From Rhodoferax sp. (GTDB lineage Bacteria > Pseudomonadota > Gammaproteobacteria > Burkholderiales > Burkholderiaceae_C), in NCBI GenBank assembly GCA_031291295.1, contig JARLJI010000070.1, positions 1 through 34,883 of the forward strand: a DNA stretch of 34,883 nt, written 5' to 3'. Shown here in pieces: positions 25,862-33,897 of this stretch. Both the position numbers and the translations under genes were made by a program. The first letter of the stretch is position 1, and each line of letters begins with the position of its first letter. Under the pieces are notes generated by a model. That model saw only the letters and a program-made list of their open reading frames with translations. It was not told where the DNA came from and did not search any database.

Positions 25862-28621
25862 ATGAATTTCCTGAAAAGTCTTTTTGTTTCGTTTTTGCGG
25901 ACGCGGCACACCATGCGCCACTTCCGGCGCCTGATGATCCTGGATTCGCTGTCCGGCCCCGGTGTGACGCGCGGCGTGCCCGATGATCTGGCCAGGGAGT
26001 TGATGCTGGCGGCCAATGACGACGTGCCCGGCGTGCTGGCGCGACTGCACTCGCACGAGGACGGCCTGACCAGCGCCGAGGTCGATGTCATTGCCGAGCG
26101 TGTGGGGCCGAACGAGGTGGAGCACGAAAAGCCGCTGCGCTGGTGGCAGCACCTGTGGCACTGCTACAAGAATCCCTTCAACCTGCTGCTCACGGTGCTG
26201 GCCGGGGTGTCGTACATGACCGAGGACTTCAAGGCGGCTGTCGTGATTGGCCTCATGGTGCTGCTGTCCACCATGATCCGCTTTGTGCAGGAAGGGCGTT
26301 CCAGCCGGGCGGCGGAACGCCTCAAGGAGATGGTGAGCAACACCGCCACGGTGATCCGGCGCGGTCTGGCCACTGACGTGGTGGAGGTCGCAAAACGCTA
26401 CTTCGACGTGCAGTTGCACACCCGCCCGCCGGTCAAGATGGAGGTGCCGATCAAGGCGCTGGTACCCGGCGAACTGGTGGTGCTGTCTGCAGGCGACATG
26501 ATCCCGGCCGACTGCCGCGTGCTGCTGGCCAAGGATCTGTTCGTCAGCCAGTCCGCCATGACCGGCGAATCCCTTCCGGTCGAGAAGTTTCCCGAGCACC
26601 GCGGCAGCGCATCGCAGAACCCGCTGGAGATGAACAACCTGCTGTTCATGGGGACCAACGTCGTGTCGGGATCCGCTACGGCCGTGGTCGTGACCACCGG
26701 CAATCGCACCTACTTTGGCGTGCTGGCCACGCGCGTGACCGCGGCCGATCGGACACCGACGTCGTTCCAGGCCGGCGTCAACAGCGTGAGCTGGCTCCTG
26801 ATCCGGTTCGCGCTGGTGATGGTGCCCATCGTGCTGCTGGTCAACGGTTTCACCAAGGGCAACTGGACCGAGGCCTTCCTGTTTGCGCTGTCCGTGGCCG
26901 TGGGGCTGACGCCCGAGATGCTGCCAATGATCGTGACCTCCACCCTGGCCAAGGGCGCGGTGATCCTGTCGCGCAAGAAAGTCATCGTCAAGCGGCTCGA
27001 CGCGATCCAGAACTTCGGCGCGATGGATGTGCTGTGCACCGACAAGACCGGGACGCTGACGCAGGACAAGATTTTTCTGGAGCGCCACACCGACGTGTTC
27101 GGCCAGGACTCGGACGACGTGCTGAAGTACGCCTACCTGAACAGCTACTACCAGACCGGCCTGAAGAACCTGCTCGATCGCGCCGTGCTCGACCATGCGG
27201 GCCTGCAGGCCGAATTGAAGGTCGCGCAGGACTACCAGAAGGTGGACGAAATCCCGTTCGACTTCGAGCGCCGGCGCATGTCGGTCGTGGTGTCCGAAAA
27301 GGAGCATCACCACGAACTCATCTGCAAGGGCGCGGTGGAAGAAATTCTGGAGGCGTGCACGCAGGTGCAGGTAGGCGGCCAGAACGTGGCGCTGGACGAA
27401 GCCATGCTGGGGCGCGTGCGCAACGTGACCTCCGACCTCAACGAGGAAGGCCTGCGCGTGGTGGCCGTCGCCATGAAGGAGGTGCCACCCAGCAAGTCCA
27501 CCTACGCCATAAGCGACGAATCGGAGCTGACGCTGATCGGCTACATCGCCTTTCTGGACCCGCCCAAGGAATCGACCGCGCCCGCGCTGCAGGCCCTGGC
27601 CGAGCACGGCGTCACGGTCAAGGTGCTGACCGGCGACAACGAACTGGTGACGGCCAAGATCTGTCGCCAGGTGGGCCTGTCGGTCGAGAGTGTCATCCTG
27701 GGCCAGCAACTCGACAAGCTGGACGAGGCCGGCCTGTCCGCGCTGGTGGAGCGCTACAACGTGTTCGCCAAGCTCACGCCGCTGCACAAGGAGCGCATCG
27801 TGCGTGCGCTGCGCGGCAACGGCCATGTGGTCGGCTTCATGGGCGACGGCATCAACGACGCGCCGGCCCTGCGCGCGGCCGACATCGGCATCTCGGTCGA
27901 CAGCGCGGTGGACATTGCCAAGGAAGCGGCCGACATCATCCTGCTGGAAAAAAGCCTGATGGTGCTGGAAGAAGGCGTGATCGAGGGACGCAAGACCTTC
28001 AGCAACATGCTCAAGTACATCCGCATGACGGCCAGCTCCAACTTCGGCAACGTGTTCTCGGTGCTGGTGGCCAGCGCCTTCCTGCCATTCCTGCCGATGC
28101 TGCCGCTGCAGCTGCTGGTGCAAAACCTGCTGTACGACATCTCGCAGATCGCCATTCCGTTCGACAACGTGGACGAGGAGCTGGTGAAAAAGCCGTTGAA
28201 ATGGAACCCCGGCGACATCGGCCGCTTCATGGTGTTTTTTGGCCCGGTCAGCTCCATCTTCGACATCACCACGTTCTGCCTGATGTGGTACTTTTTCAAG
28301 GCCAACACGGTGCAGGATCAGTCGCTGTTCCAGTCGGGCTGGTTTGTGGTGGGCCTGCTCACGCAAACGCTCATCGTGCACATGATCCGCACGCCCAAGC
28401 TGCCCTTCATCCAGAGCCGGGCCGCATTGCCGCTGACGCTCATGACGGTGTTCATCATGGCCTTGGGTATTTTCCTGCCGATGGGGCCGCTGGCCGAGTA
28501 CTTCAAGCTGGTGCCGCTGCCGCTGCTGTACTTCCCGTTCATGGTGACCATCGTGCTCGGCTACATGGTGCTCACGCAATGGATGAAGGCGTTCTACGTG
28601 CGCCGCTTTGGCTGGCAGTAG
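25862..28621 (+). CDS. Magnesium-translocating P-type ATPase (MgtA/MgtB family)
   Basis: A 919-residue P-type ATPase of the inner membrane that probably imports Mg2+. The phosphorylated Asp394 is in CTDKTGTLT. Also visible are MTGES (actuator loop), VLTGDN and GDGINDAPALRAADIGISVD (hinge and Mg2+-site motif). The membrane helix with PTPEM-like GLTPEMLPMIVTSTLAKGA is the ion-pathway helix. The N-terminus (MNFLKSLFVSFLRTRHTMRH) and FNLLLTVLAGVSYMTEDFKA match MgtA/MgtB. The ATG at 25862 has GGGAG upstream; an in-frame ATG at 25805 lies on the Pho-box repeat and is rejected. Ends 3 bp from the convergent AhpD-like gene. Regulation: see leader. Confidence 0.93.
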   Translation: MNFLKSLFVSFLRTRHTMRHFRRLMILDSLSGPGVTRGVPDDLARELMLAANDDVPGVLARLHSHEDGLTSAEVDVIAERVGPNEVEHEKPLRWWQHLWHCYKNPFNLLLTVLAGVSYMTEDFKAAVVIGLMVLLSTMIRFVQEGRSSRAAERLKEMVSNTATVIRRGLATDVVEVAKRYFDVQLHTRPPVKMEVPIKALVPGELVVLSAGDMIPADCRVLLAKDLFVSQSAMTGESLPVEKFPEHRGSASQNPLEMNNLLFMGTNVVSGSATAVVVTTGNRTYFGVLATRVTAADRTPTSFQAGVNSVSWLLIRFALVMVPIVLLVNGFTKGNWTEAFLFALSVAVGLTPEMLPMIVTSTLAKGAVILSRKKVIVKRLDAIQNFGAMDVLCTDKTGTLTQDKIFLERHTDVFGQDSDDVLKYAYLNSYYQTGLKNLLDRAVLDHAGLQAELKVAQDYQKVDEIPFDFERRRMSVVVSEKEHHHELICKGAVEEILEACTQVQVGGQNVALDEAMLGRVRNVTSDLNEEGLRVVAVAMKEVPPSKSTYAISDESELTLIGYIAFLDPPKESTAPALQALAEHGVTVKVLTGDNELVTAKICRQVGLSVESVILGQQLDKLDEAGLSALVERYNVFAKLTPLHKERIVRALRGNGHVVGFMGDGINDAPALRAADIGISVDSAVDIAKEAADIILLEKSLMVLEEGVIEGRKTFSNMLKYIRMTASSNFGNVFSVLVASAFLPFLPMLPLQLLVQNLLYDISQIAIPFDNVDEELVKKPLKWNPGDIGRFMVFFGPVSSIFDITTFCLMWYFFKANTVQDQSLFQSGWFVVGLLTQTLIVHMIRTPKLPFIQSRAALPLTLMTVFIMALGIFLPMGPLAEYFKLVPLPLLYFPFMVTIVLGYMVLTQWMKAFYVRRFGWQ

Positions 28622-28624
28622 CGA

Positions 28625-29200
28625 CTACTTCTGCTTGGGAACCCGCCCCATCAGGTAGAACTCGGGGTTGGGCATCATGCTCGAGAAGCTCGCGATGCGG
28701 TTCGACAGCCCGAAAAATGCCGTGATGGCGGCAATGTCCCAGATGTCCTCGTCACTGAAGCCGTGCGCGTGCAGGGCCGCAAAATCGGCTTCCTCGACCT
28801 CATTCGATTTTTCGCAAACCTTCATCGCGAAGTCGAGCATGGCGCGCTGGCGCGGCGTGATGTCGGCCTTGCGGTAGTTCACCGCCACCTGGTCGGCCAC
28901 CAGCGGTTTTTTCTCGTAGATGCGCAACAGGGCCCCGTGCGCCACCACGCAGTACAGGCAGCCATTGGCGGCGCTGGTGGCGGTGACGATCATCTCGCGG
29001 TCGCCCTTGGTCAGGCTGGATTCTTCGCGCAGCATCAGCGCGTCGTGGTAGGCAAAAAAAGCGCGCCATTCGGCCGGGCGGCGCGCCAGTGCGAGGAAGA
29101 CATTGGGCACGAAGCCGGCCTTTTCCTGCACTTCCAGCACCTTGGCGCGGATGTCGTCGGGCAGGTCGGCGATGGTCGGGGCGGGGTAGCGTGTCGTCAT
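28625..29200 (-). CDS. Peroxidase-related (AhpD/carboxymuconolactone decarboxylase-fold) protein
   Basis: A 191-residue all-helical antioxidant-type protein. The redox centre is CLYCVVAHG (Cys81, Cys84, His88), matching the CxxC...H of AhpD and of the uncharacterised peroxidase-related family. In AhpD the two Cys reduce peroxide via lipoylated or other partners. It sits 40 bp downstream of the catalase on the same strand, so it is likely part of one oxidative-stress operon. Confidence 0.88.
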   Translation of the reverse strand: MTTRYPAPTIADLPDDIRAKVLEVQEKAGFVPNVFLALARRPAEWRAFFAYHDALMLREESSLTKGDREMIVTATSAANGCLYCVVAHGALLRIYEKKPLVADQVAVNYRKADITPRQRAMLDFAMKVCEKSNEVEEADFAALHAHGFSDEDIWDIAAITAFFGLSNRIASFSSMMPNPEFYLMGRVPKQK

Positions 29201-29240
29201 GAGAATCGTGCCTTTCGAGGTGGGTTGATGTCGCTGCAGA

Positions 29241-30674
29241 TTACACCTTCAGACCCAGTGCCTTCGCCACGCCGGCGCCGTAGGCCGGGTCGGCCTTGCT
29301 GCAGTTCGCGATGTGGCGCTTTTGAATTTCCAGCGATGCGCCCCCGACCGAGCGCGCGGTGTTTTCAAACAGCAACTGCTGCTTTTCCGGGGTCATCAGG
29401 CGAAACAGATTGCCCGGCTGCGAGTAATAGTCCTCGTCCACGCGGTGGTTCCAGTGGTCGGCGGCGCCTTCGAGCGACAGGGGCGGCTCGGCAAAGTCGG
29501 GCTGCTCCTGCCACGAGCCCTTGCTGTTGGGCTCGTAGCCAATTTCGGCGCCCTTGTTGCCGTCCACTCGCATGCTGCCGTCGCGGTCGTAGCTGTGGAA
29601 GGAGCACTTCGGCGCGTTCACCGGAATCTGGTGATGGTTCACGCCCAGGCGGTAACGCTGAGCGTCGCCATAGCTGAACAGGCGCGACTGCAGCATCTTG
29701 TCGGGCGAAAAACTGATGCCCGGCACCACGTTGGCCGGCGAGAAAGCCAGTTGCTCGATTTCCGCAAAGTAGTTTTCGGCGTTGCGGTTGAGTTCCAGCA
29801 CGCCCACATCCATCAGCGGGTAGTCGCCATGCGGCCAGACCTTGGTCAGGTCGAAGGGGTTCAGGTGGTAGGTGGCCGCGTCTTTTTCAGGCATGACCTG
29901 AATCTTCAGGTTCCAGCGCGGGAAGTCACCGTTGTCGATGGCATTGAGCAAGTCGTTCTGCGAGCTTTCGCGGTCCTTGCCGACCAGGGCTTCGGCCTCG
30001 GCATCGGTCAGGTTCTGGATGCCTTGCTGCGTGACAAGGTGGAACTTGACCCAGAAGCGCTCGTTCTGCGCATTCAAAAAGCTGAAGGTGTGGCTGCCGA
30101 ACCCGTGCATGTGGCGATAAGACTTGGGCAGGCCGCGATCGCTCATCACGATGGTGACCTGGTGCAGCGCCTCGGGTAGCAAGGTCCAGAAGTCCCAGTT
30201 GTTTTCAGCGCTGCGCATGTTGGTGCGCGGGTCGCGTTTCACGGCGCGGTTCAGGTCGGGAAACTTCAGCGGGTCGCGCATGAAGAATACGGGCGTGTTG
30301 TTTCCCACCAGGTCCCAGTTGCCTTCTTCGGTGTAGAACTTCATGGCAAAGCCGCGGATGTCGCGCTCGGCATCCGCCGCGCCGCGTTCGCCGGCCACGG
30401 TGGAGAAGCGCATCGCCAGGTCCGTCTTCTTGCCGATGGCCGAAAAGATTTTGGCTCTGGTGTAGCGGGTGATGTCGTGCGTGACGGTAAAGGTCCCGAA
30501 GGCGCCCGAGCCCTTGGCGTGCATGCGCCGCTCCGGGATGACTTCGCGGGCAAAGTGCGCCAGTTTCTCGAGGTGCCAGACGTCCTGCAGCAGCATGGGG
30601 CCGCGCGGGCCCGCGGTGATGACATTCTGGTTGTCGACAACGGGTGCGCCGGCGGCGGTGGTTAACTTGGTCAT
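29241..30674 (-). CDS. katA: Catalase (monofunctional, small-subunit heme catalase)
   Basis: A 477-residue heme enzyme converting H2O2 to water and O2. The catalytic His52 is in [12 protein letters not shown]. The active-site Asn is in [12 protein letters not shown], and the proximal heme ligand Tyr335 in [14 protein letters not shown], the second family signature. The length marks the short clade 3 type, often called KatA. GGAACACCGCC lies before the ATG. A 108-bp upstream gap separates it from the PAS-LuxR gene and contains phased CTAT blocks suggestive of OxyR. The gene symbol is a family-level guess. Confidence 0.97.
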   Translation of the reverse strand: MTKLTTAAGAPVVDNQNVITAGPRGPMLLQDVWHLEKLAHFAREVIPERRMHAKGSGAFGTFTVTHDITRYTRAKIFSAIGKKTDLAMRFSTVAGERGAADAERDIRGFAMKFYTEEGNWDLVGNNTPVFFMRDPLKFPDLNRAVKRDPRTNMRSAENNWDFWTLLPEALHQVTIVMSDRGLPKSYRHMHGFGSHTFSFLNAQNERFWVKFHLVTQQGIQNLTDAEAEALVGKDRESSQNDLLNAIDNGDFPRWNLKIQVMPEKDAATYHLNPFDLTKVWPHGDYPLMDVGVLELNRNAENYFAEIEQLAFSPANVVPGISFSPDKMLQSRLFSYGDAQRYRLGVNHHQIPVNAPKCSFHSYDRDGSMRVDGNKGAEIGYEPNSKGSWQEQPDFAEPPLSLEGAADHWNHRVDEDYYSQPGNLFRLMTPEKQQLLFENTARSVGGASLEIQKRHIANCSKADPAYGAGVAKALGLKV

Positions 30675-30737
30675 GGCGGTGTTCCTTTCGATGGATGGCA
30701 GTGGGTTGAATCTTCGTTGGCCGGGATCGAAAGCACA

Positions 30738-30774
30738 ATAGCGCGCCCATAGTAATTATTCAAAGCGCCAATAG
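30738..30774 (-). promoter_or_regulatory. Weak OxyR-like phased motif upstream of the catalase
   Basis: On the minus strand CTAT occurs at positions equivalent to 1, 23 and 34 of a 37-bp block (plus-strand ATAG at 30771, 30749 and 30738). This gives the 11-bp phasing of an OxyR site (ATAG/CTAT tetrads), but only the last tetrad matches in orientation. Confidence 0.25.
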
Positions 30775-30782
30775 GCATGGGC

Positions 30783-31337
30783 TCAACCCGCCATAAGCCG
30801 GTACACCAGATCGGCCACGCTGGATGCCTTGTATTTGCGCATGAGGCGGGCCCGATAGATTTCCACGGTGCGGTGGCTGATGGCGAGGGCGCGGCCAATT
30901 TCCTTGGCGGTGAGGCCCTTCATCAGGTGGGCCGCCACCTCACGCTCGCGCGCCGTCAGCTGCGCGGTCACGGGGCGGCGCGCGCTCAGGTCTTCAAAGG
31001 TCCAGATGCCCGACTCATGCGGTGCGCTGCGGTTCAGGGCGCGCCCGGTCACGTGGCACCAGAAGGTCTCGCCTTTGTGCCGCCCGTCCACGCGTTTCAT
31101 GATGCGATCGTCGCCGTACAGGCCCTTCGCATTCAGGATCGGGGTCATACGGGTGCCGGTGCGCTCGTACTCGTCCACGCTGGGGTACAGCACCAGAAAA
31201 GACTGGCCAACCAGTTGCTCACGTGCGGCGCCAAACATCTCGCACAAGTGCTGGTTGCAATCCACAATAGACCGGTTTCGGGACAGTACCAGTCCCACCG
31301 GCGCCAGATCGAAAGCGAGCTGGTAGTCCACGTCCAT
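30783..31337 (-). CDS. PAS domain + LuxR-type HTH transcriptional regulator
   Basis: A 184-residue regulator. An N-terminal PAS-like sensor (about 1-115; DYQLAFDLAPVGLVLSRNRS through HVTGRALNRSAPHESGIWTF) is followed by a LuxR/FixJ-type DNA-binding domain at the C-terminus (LTAREREVAAHLMKGLTAKE then IGRALAISHRTVEIYRARLM). It has no receiver domain, so it is not a response regulator; a ligand or redox signal through PAS is likely. It lies upstream of the catalase on the same strand and divergent from the CoA-transferase genes, with a palindrome in between. The target is probably one or both neighbours (inference). Confidence 0.9.
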   Translation of the reverse strand: MDVDYQLAFDLAPVGLVLSRNRSIVDCNQHLCEMFGAAREQLVGQSFLVLYPSVDEYERTGTRMTPILNAKGLYGDDRIMKRVDGRHKGETFWCHVTGRALNRSAPHESGIWTFEDLSARRPVTAQLTAREREVAAHLMKGLTAKEIGRALAISHRTVEIYRARLMRKYKASSVADLVYRLMAG

Positions 31338-31357
31338 GGGGCTAACCTTTACGAAAA

Positions 31358-31379
31358 ACTACGTATCTGAATAGGTAGT
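31358..31379. promoter_or_regulatory. Inverted-repeat operator candidate
   Basis: ACTAC-N12-GTAGT lies in the 85-bp gap between the PAS-LuxR gene and the divergent CoA-transferase genes, near the predicted -10 region. LuxR/FixJ-type regulators bind such dyads; this assignment is inference. Confidence 0.35.
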
Positions 31380-31422
31380 ATCGTATCGGTTTCCCCGTTG
31401 CTGAACCCTACAAGGAGACTGT

Positions 31423-32124
31423 GTGAAAAAACTTTATCCCTCCGCCGAGGAGGCCCTCAAAGGCATTGTCAAGGACGGCCAGCTCATGGCCGTTGGCGGT
31501 TTTGGCCTGTGCGGCATTCCCGAGGCCCTGATCCAGGCGCTGCACGACAGCGGCGTGAAGAACCTGACCTGCATCTCGAACAACGCAGGCGTCGATGGCT
31601 TCGGCCTGGGCAAGCTGCTGGAGACGCGCCAGATCAGGAAGATGATTTCCAGCTACGTGGGCGAGAACAAGGAGTTCGAGCGCCAGTACCTGGCCAAGGA
31701 GCTCGAGCTCGAATTCACGCCCCAGGGCACGCTGGCCGAGAAGCTGCGTGCCGGCGGCGCGGGCATCCCGGCGTTCTTCACCAAGACCGGCGTCGGCACC
31801 ATCGTGGCCGAGGGCAAGGAGCTGCGCGAGTTCGACGGCGAGACCTATGTGATGGAGCGCTCCCTGGTGCCCGACATTTCGCTGGTCAAGGCCGACGTGG
31901 CAGACCGCTCGGGGAACCTGCGCTTCAACCTGACGGCGCGCAACTTCAACCCCGCCGCCGCGATGGCAGGCAGGATCTGCATCGTCGAGGTTGAACGCAT
32001 TGTTGCCAACGGCGAACTGGCACCCGACGACATCCACCTGCCGGGCATCTACGTGCACCGCATCGTGCACAACCCCACGCCGGAGAAGCGCATCGAAAAG
32101 CGCACGATCCGGGAACACAAATAA
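31423..32124 (+). CDS. 3-oxoacid CoA-transferase subunit A (SCOT-type)
   Basis: A 233-residue alpha subunit of succinyl-CoA:3-ketoacid CoA transferase (ScoA/AtoD/PcaI family). It begins MKKLYPSAEEALKGIVKDGQ. GGFGLCGIPEALIQAL is the family glycine motif, and AGGAGIPAFFTKTGVGT is another conserved block. It moves CoA between succinyl-CoA and acetoacetate or 3-oxoadipate. The start is a GTG with AAGGAG five bases upstream. The subunit B gene follows after 28 bp. The exact ketoacid cannot be fixed from sequence; acetoacetate is the most common. Confidence 0.93.
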   Translation: MKKLYPSAEEALKGIVKDGQLMAVGGFGLCGIPEALIQALHDSGVKNLTCISNNAGVDGFGLGKLLETRQIRKMISSYVGENKEFERQYLAKELELEFTPQGTLAEKLRAGGAGIPAFFTKTGVGTIVAEGKELREFDGETYVMERSLVPDISLVKADVADRSGNLRFNLTARNFNPAAAMAGRICIVEVERIVANGELAPDDIHLPGIYVHRIVHNPTPEKRIEKRTIREHK

Positions 32125-32152
32125 ACGCAAGTGAAAACAAGGAGTCAATGAC

Positions 32153-32791
32153 ATGCCCTGGACCCAAGACCAAATGGCCGCCCGTGCCGCGCAGGAACTC
32201 GAAGACGGCTTCTATGTCAACCTCGGCATCGGCATCCCGACGCTGGTGGCCAACTTCGTGCCCGCCGACAAGGAGGTGTGGCTGCAAAGCGAGAACGGTA
32301 TGCTCGGCATCGGCCCGTTTCCGACCGAAGACGAGGTGGATGCCGACCTCATCAATGCTGGCAAGCAGACCGTGACCACCATCAAGGGCTCGTCCATCTT
32401 CGGCAGCCACGACAGCTTCGCGATGATCCGCGGCGGCAAGATCAACCTGTCCATCCTGGGCGCGATGCAGGTCAGCGAACACGGCGACCTGGCCAACTGG
32501 ATGATTCCCGGCAAGATGATCAAGGGCATGGGCGGCGCGATGGACCTGGTGGCCGGCGTCAAGCGCGTGATCGTCCTGATGGAGCACGTGGCGAAGAAGA
32601 AGGACGGCACCGAAGATCTGAAGATCCTGCCCAAGTGCACGCTGCCGCTGACCGGTGTGGGCGTGGTCGATCGCATCATCACTGACCTCGCCGTCATCGA
32701 CGTTACGCCGCAGGGCCTCAAAGTGGTCGAGATGGCGCCCGGCGTGACGATGGAATCGCTGCAGGCCAAGACGGGCGCCAAGCTGCATTGA
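32153..32791 (+). CDS. 3-oxoacid CoA-transferase subunit B (SCOT-type)
   Basis: A 212-residue beta subunit. The catalytic Glu47 is in [13 protein letters not shown], which forms the CoA thioester in this family. [13 protein letters not shown] and the [19 protein letters not shown] block are conserved ScoB/PcaJ motifs. CAAGGAG lies before the ATG. It forms a heteromer with subunit A, 28 bp upstream. The likely role is ketone-body/PHB or beta-ketoadipate utilisation, perhaps under the PAS-LuxR regulator. Confidence 0.94.
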   Translation: MPWTQDQMAARAAQELEDGFYVNLGIGIPTLVANFVPADKEVWLQSENGMLGIGPFPTEDEVDADLINAGKQTVTTIKGSSIFGSHDSFAMIRGGKINLSILGAMQVSEHGDLANWMIPGKMIKGMGGAMDLVAGVKRVIVLMEHVAKKKDGTEDLKILPKCTLPLTGVGVVDRIITDLAVIDVTPQGLKVVEMAPGVTMESLQAKTGAKLH

Positions 32792-32833
32792 ACCCGGGCC
32801 GGAAAGATCGGGCTCGGGCTCCAGTGAGTTTTT

Positions 32834-32882
32834 GCTATTAAGTTAGTAGCTAACTGTTTAGATGAGACATGGATTGAGGGCT
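32834..32882 (-). repeat. Short repeat, copy 3 (reverse orientation)
   Basis: GCTATTAAGTTAGTAGC (32834-32850) followed by 26 bp and an AGGGCT-like end. Read on the minus strand it gives AGCCCTC then, after 26 bp, GCTACTAACTTAATAGC, the same order as copy 2. It fills the gap between convergent genes. Confidence 0.55.
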
Positions 32883-32884
32883 GA

Positions 32885-33661
32885 TCAGATGGCCTTCGCG
32901 TGCGCCGCGTGCAGCTTCTGCATGCCGCCGATCCAGCGGTCGTAATCCTGTCCCTTGTTGCGGAAGTACTGCAGCACTTCCGGGTGCGGCAGCACCAGGA
33001 ATTTTTCGTCGCGCAGGGTCGCCACCACCTCGGACGCCACCTGCTCGGGCGTGAGAATGCCGTCGTGCCCGGCGGAGCCGCCATCGCCCGTGACCATGTC
33101 GGTCTGCACCGACTGCGGGCACAGGCAGGACACGCGCACGCCGCGGCGGCCATAGGCGATGCGCAGCCATTCGGCAAACGCCAAGGCCGCGTGCTTGGTC
33201 ACGCCGTACGGCGCCGATTCCACGATGTTCAAGAGGCCGGCGGCCGACGCAGTGACGACAAAGTAGCCTTCGCCGCGCGCCACCATCTCGGGCACCACGG
33301 CGCGCGCGGCCCAGACGTGGGCCATGCCGTGGATTTGCCACATCTTGTCCCACAGGGCGTCCTCGAGTTCGAAGCCGCCCACGCGCCCCAGAATGCCAGC
33401 GTTGGACATGTAGATGTCCACCTGCCCGAAGCGCTGGCGCGCCGCTGCGACTAGGGCCTGGATGTCGGCCTCGCGGCTGACGTCGCAGCGCACGGCCAGG
33501 GCGACGGGGCCGATGCCCTGGGCCACGCCCTCGGCGCGCTCCAGGTTGATGTCGGCCACCACCACGCCGCGTGCGCCCTCGGCAGCGAAGCGGCGGGCCA
33601 GGCCAGCGCCGATGCCGCTGGCGGCCCCCGTCACGATGGCGACTTTGTCACGTATGTCCAT
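32885..33661 (-). CDS. SDR-family oxidoreductase
   Basis: A 258-residue classical short-chain dehydrogenase. The cofactor motif TGAASGIGAGLARRFAAEG is at about 12-30, and SNAG near 88. The active-site Ser is in VTASAAG, and Tyr/Lys in YGVTKHAAL (YxxxK). AGGAG with 6-bp spacing precedes the ATG at 33661. The open frame continues upstream to 33745 without support, so the shorter start is used. Substrate unknown. It is convergent with the CoA-transferase operon across repeat copy 3. Confidence 0.92.
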   Translation of the reverse strand: MDIRDKVAIVTGAASGIGAGLARRFAAEGARGVVVADINLERAEGVAQGIGPVALAVRCDVSREADIQALVAAARQRFGQVDIYMSNAGILGRVGGFELEDALWDKMWQIHGMAHVWAARAVVPEMVARGEGYFVVTASAAGLLNIVESAPYGVTKHAALAFAEWLRIAYGRRGVRVSCLCPQSVQTDMVTGDGGSAGHDGILTPEQVASEVVATLRDEKFLVLPHPEVLQYFRNKGQDYDRWIGGMQKLHAAHAKAI

Positions 33662-33770
33662 TGCATGCTCCTGTGAGCCCAAAGTATCGGGCCTGGGCCT
33701 GCGCTGCAATGCCACGTAAGCGACAGGCGGCCGCGCGACATGCAAGGAAAAGGGGCTGGATCCAGGGCGC

Positions 33771-33805
33771 TTGCATTGATTCGAATTTACTGTATAAATA
33801 AAAGG
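33771..33805 (+). promoter_or_regulatory. Promoter-like site overlapped by a LexA-box-like sequence
   Basis: TTGCAT (33771-33776) and TATAAA (33793-33798), 16 bp apart, form a promoter. The overlapping CTGTATAAATAAAAGG (33790-33805) matches a LexA-type sequence CTGTATAAATATACAG at 13 of 16 bases, with a degenerate right half. It points to the right, toward the IS element. Confidence 0.35.
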
Positions 33806-33851
33806 GGTATCCAGTTAGCTCCAGAAGCATGTGAGTACTGGATGAATACCC
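33805..33851. repeat. Interrupted hairpin in the 5' region before the IS element
   Basis: GGGTATCCAGT (33805-33815) pairs with ACTGG-ATGA-ATACCC (33837-33851), with a 4-base bulge and a 21-base loop. It begins at the predicted transcription start. No gene is recognised in 33662-33929 apart from these signals. Confidence 0.35.
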
Positions 33852-33897
33852 ATATCTTAGGCGCAGTCTCGGGGATGCGCTACGCTGGGAACTCAGT

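Noticed and set aside
25787..28579. A 930-residue minus-strand open frame opposite the MgtA-like ATPase
   Set aside because: Same reason: His/Gln/Arg-rich shadow of a strongly supported P-type ATPase gene.
27034..28725. A long plus-strand frame overlapping the ATPase gene in another frame
   Set aside because: Arg/Ala/Gly-rich, no domains, fully overlaps the ATPase coding sequence.
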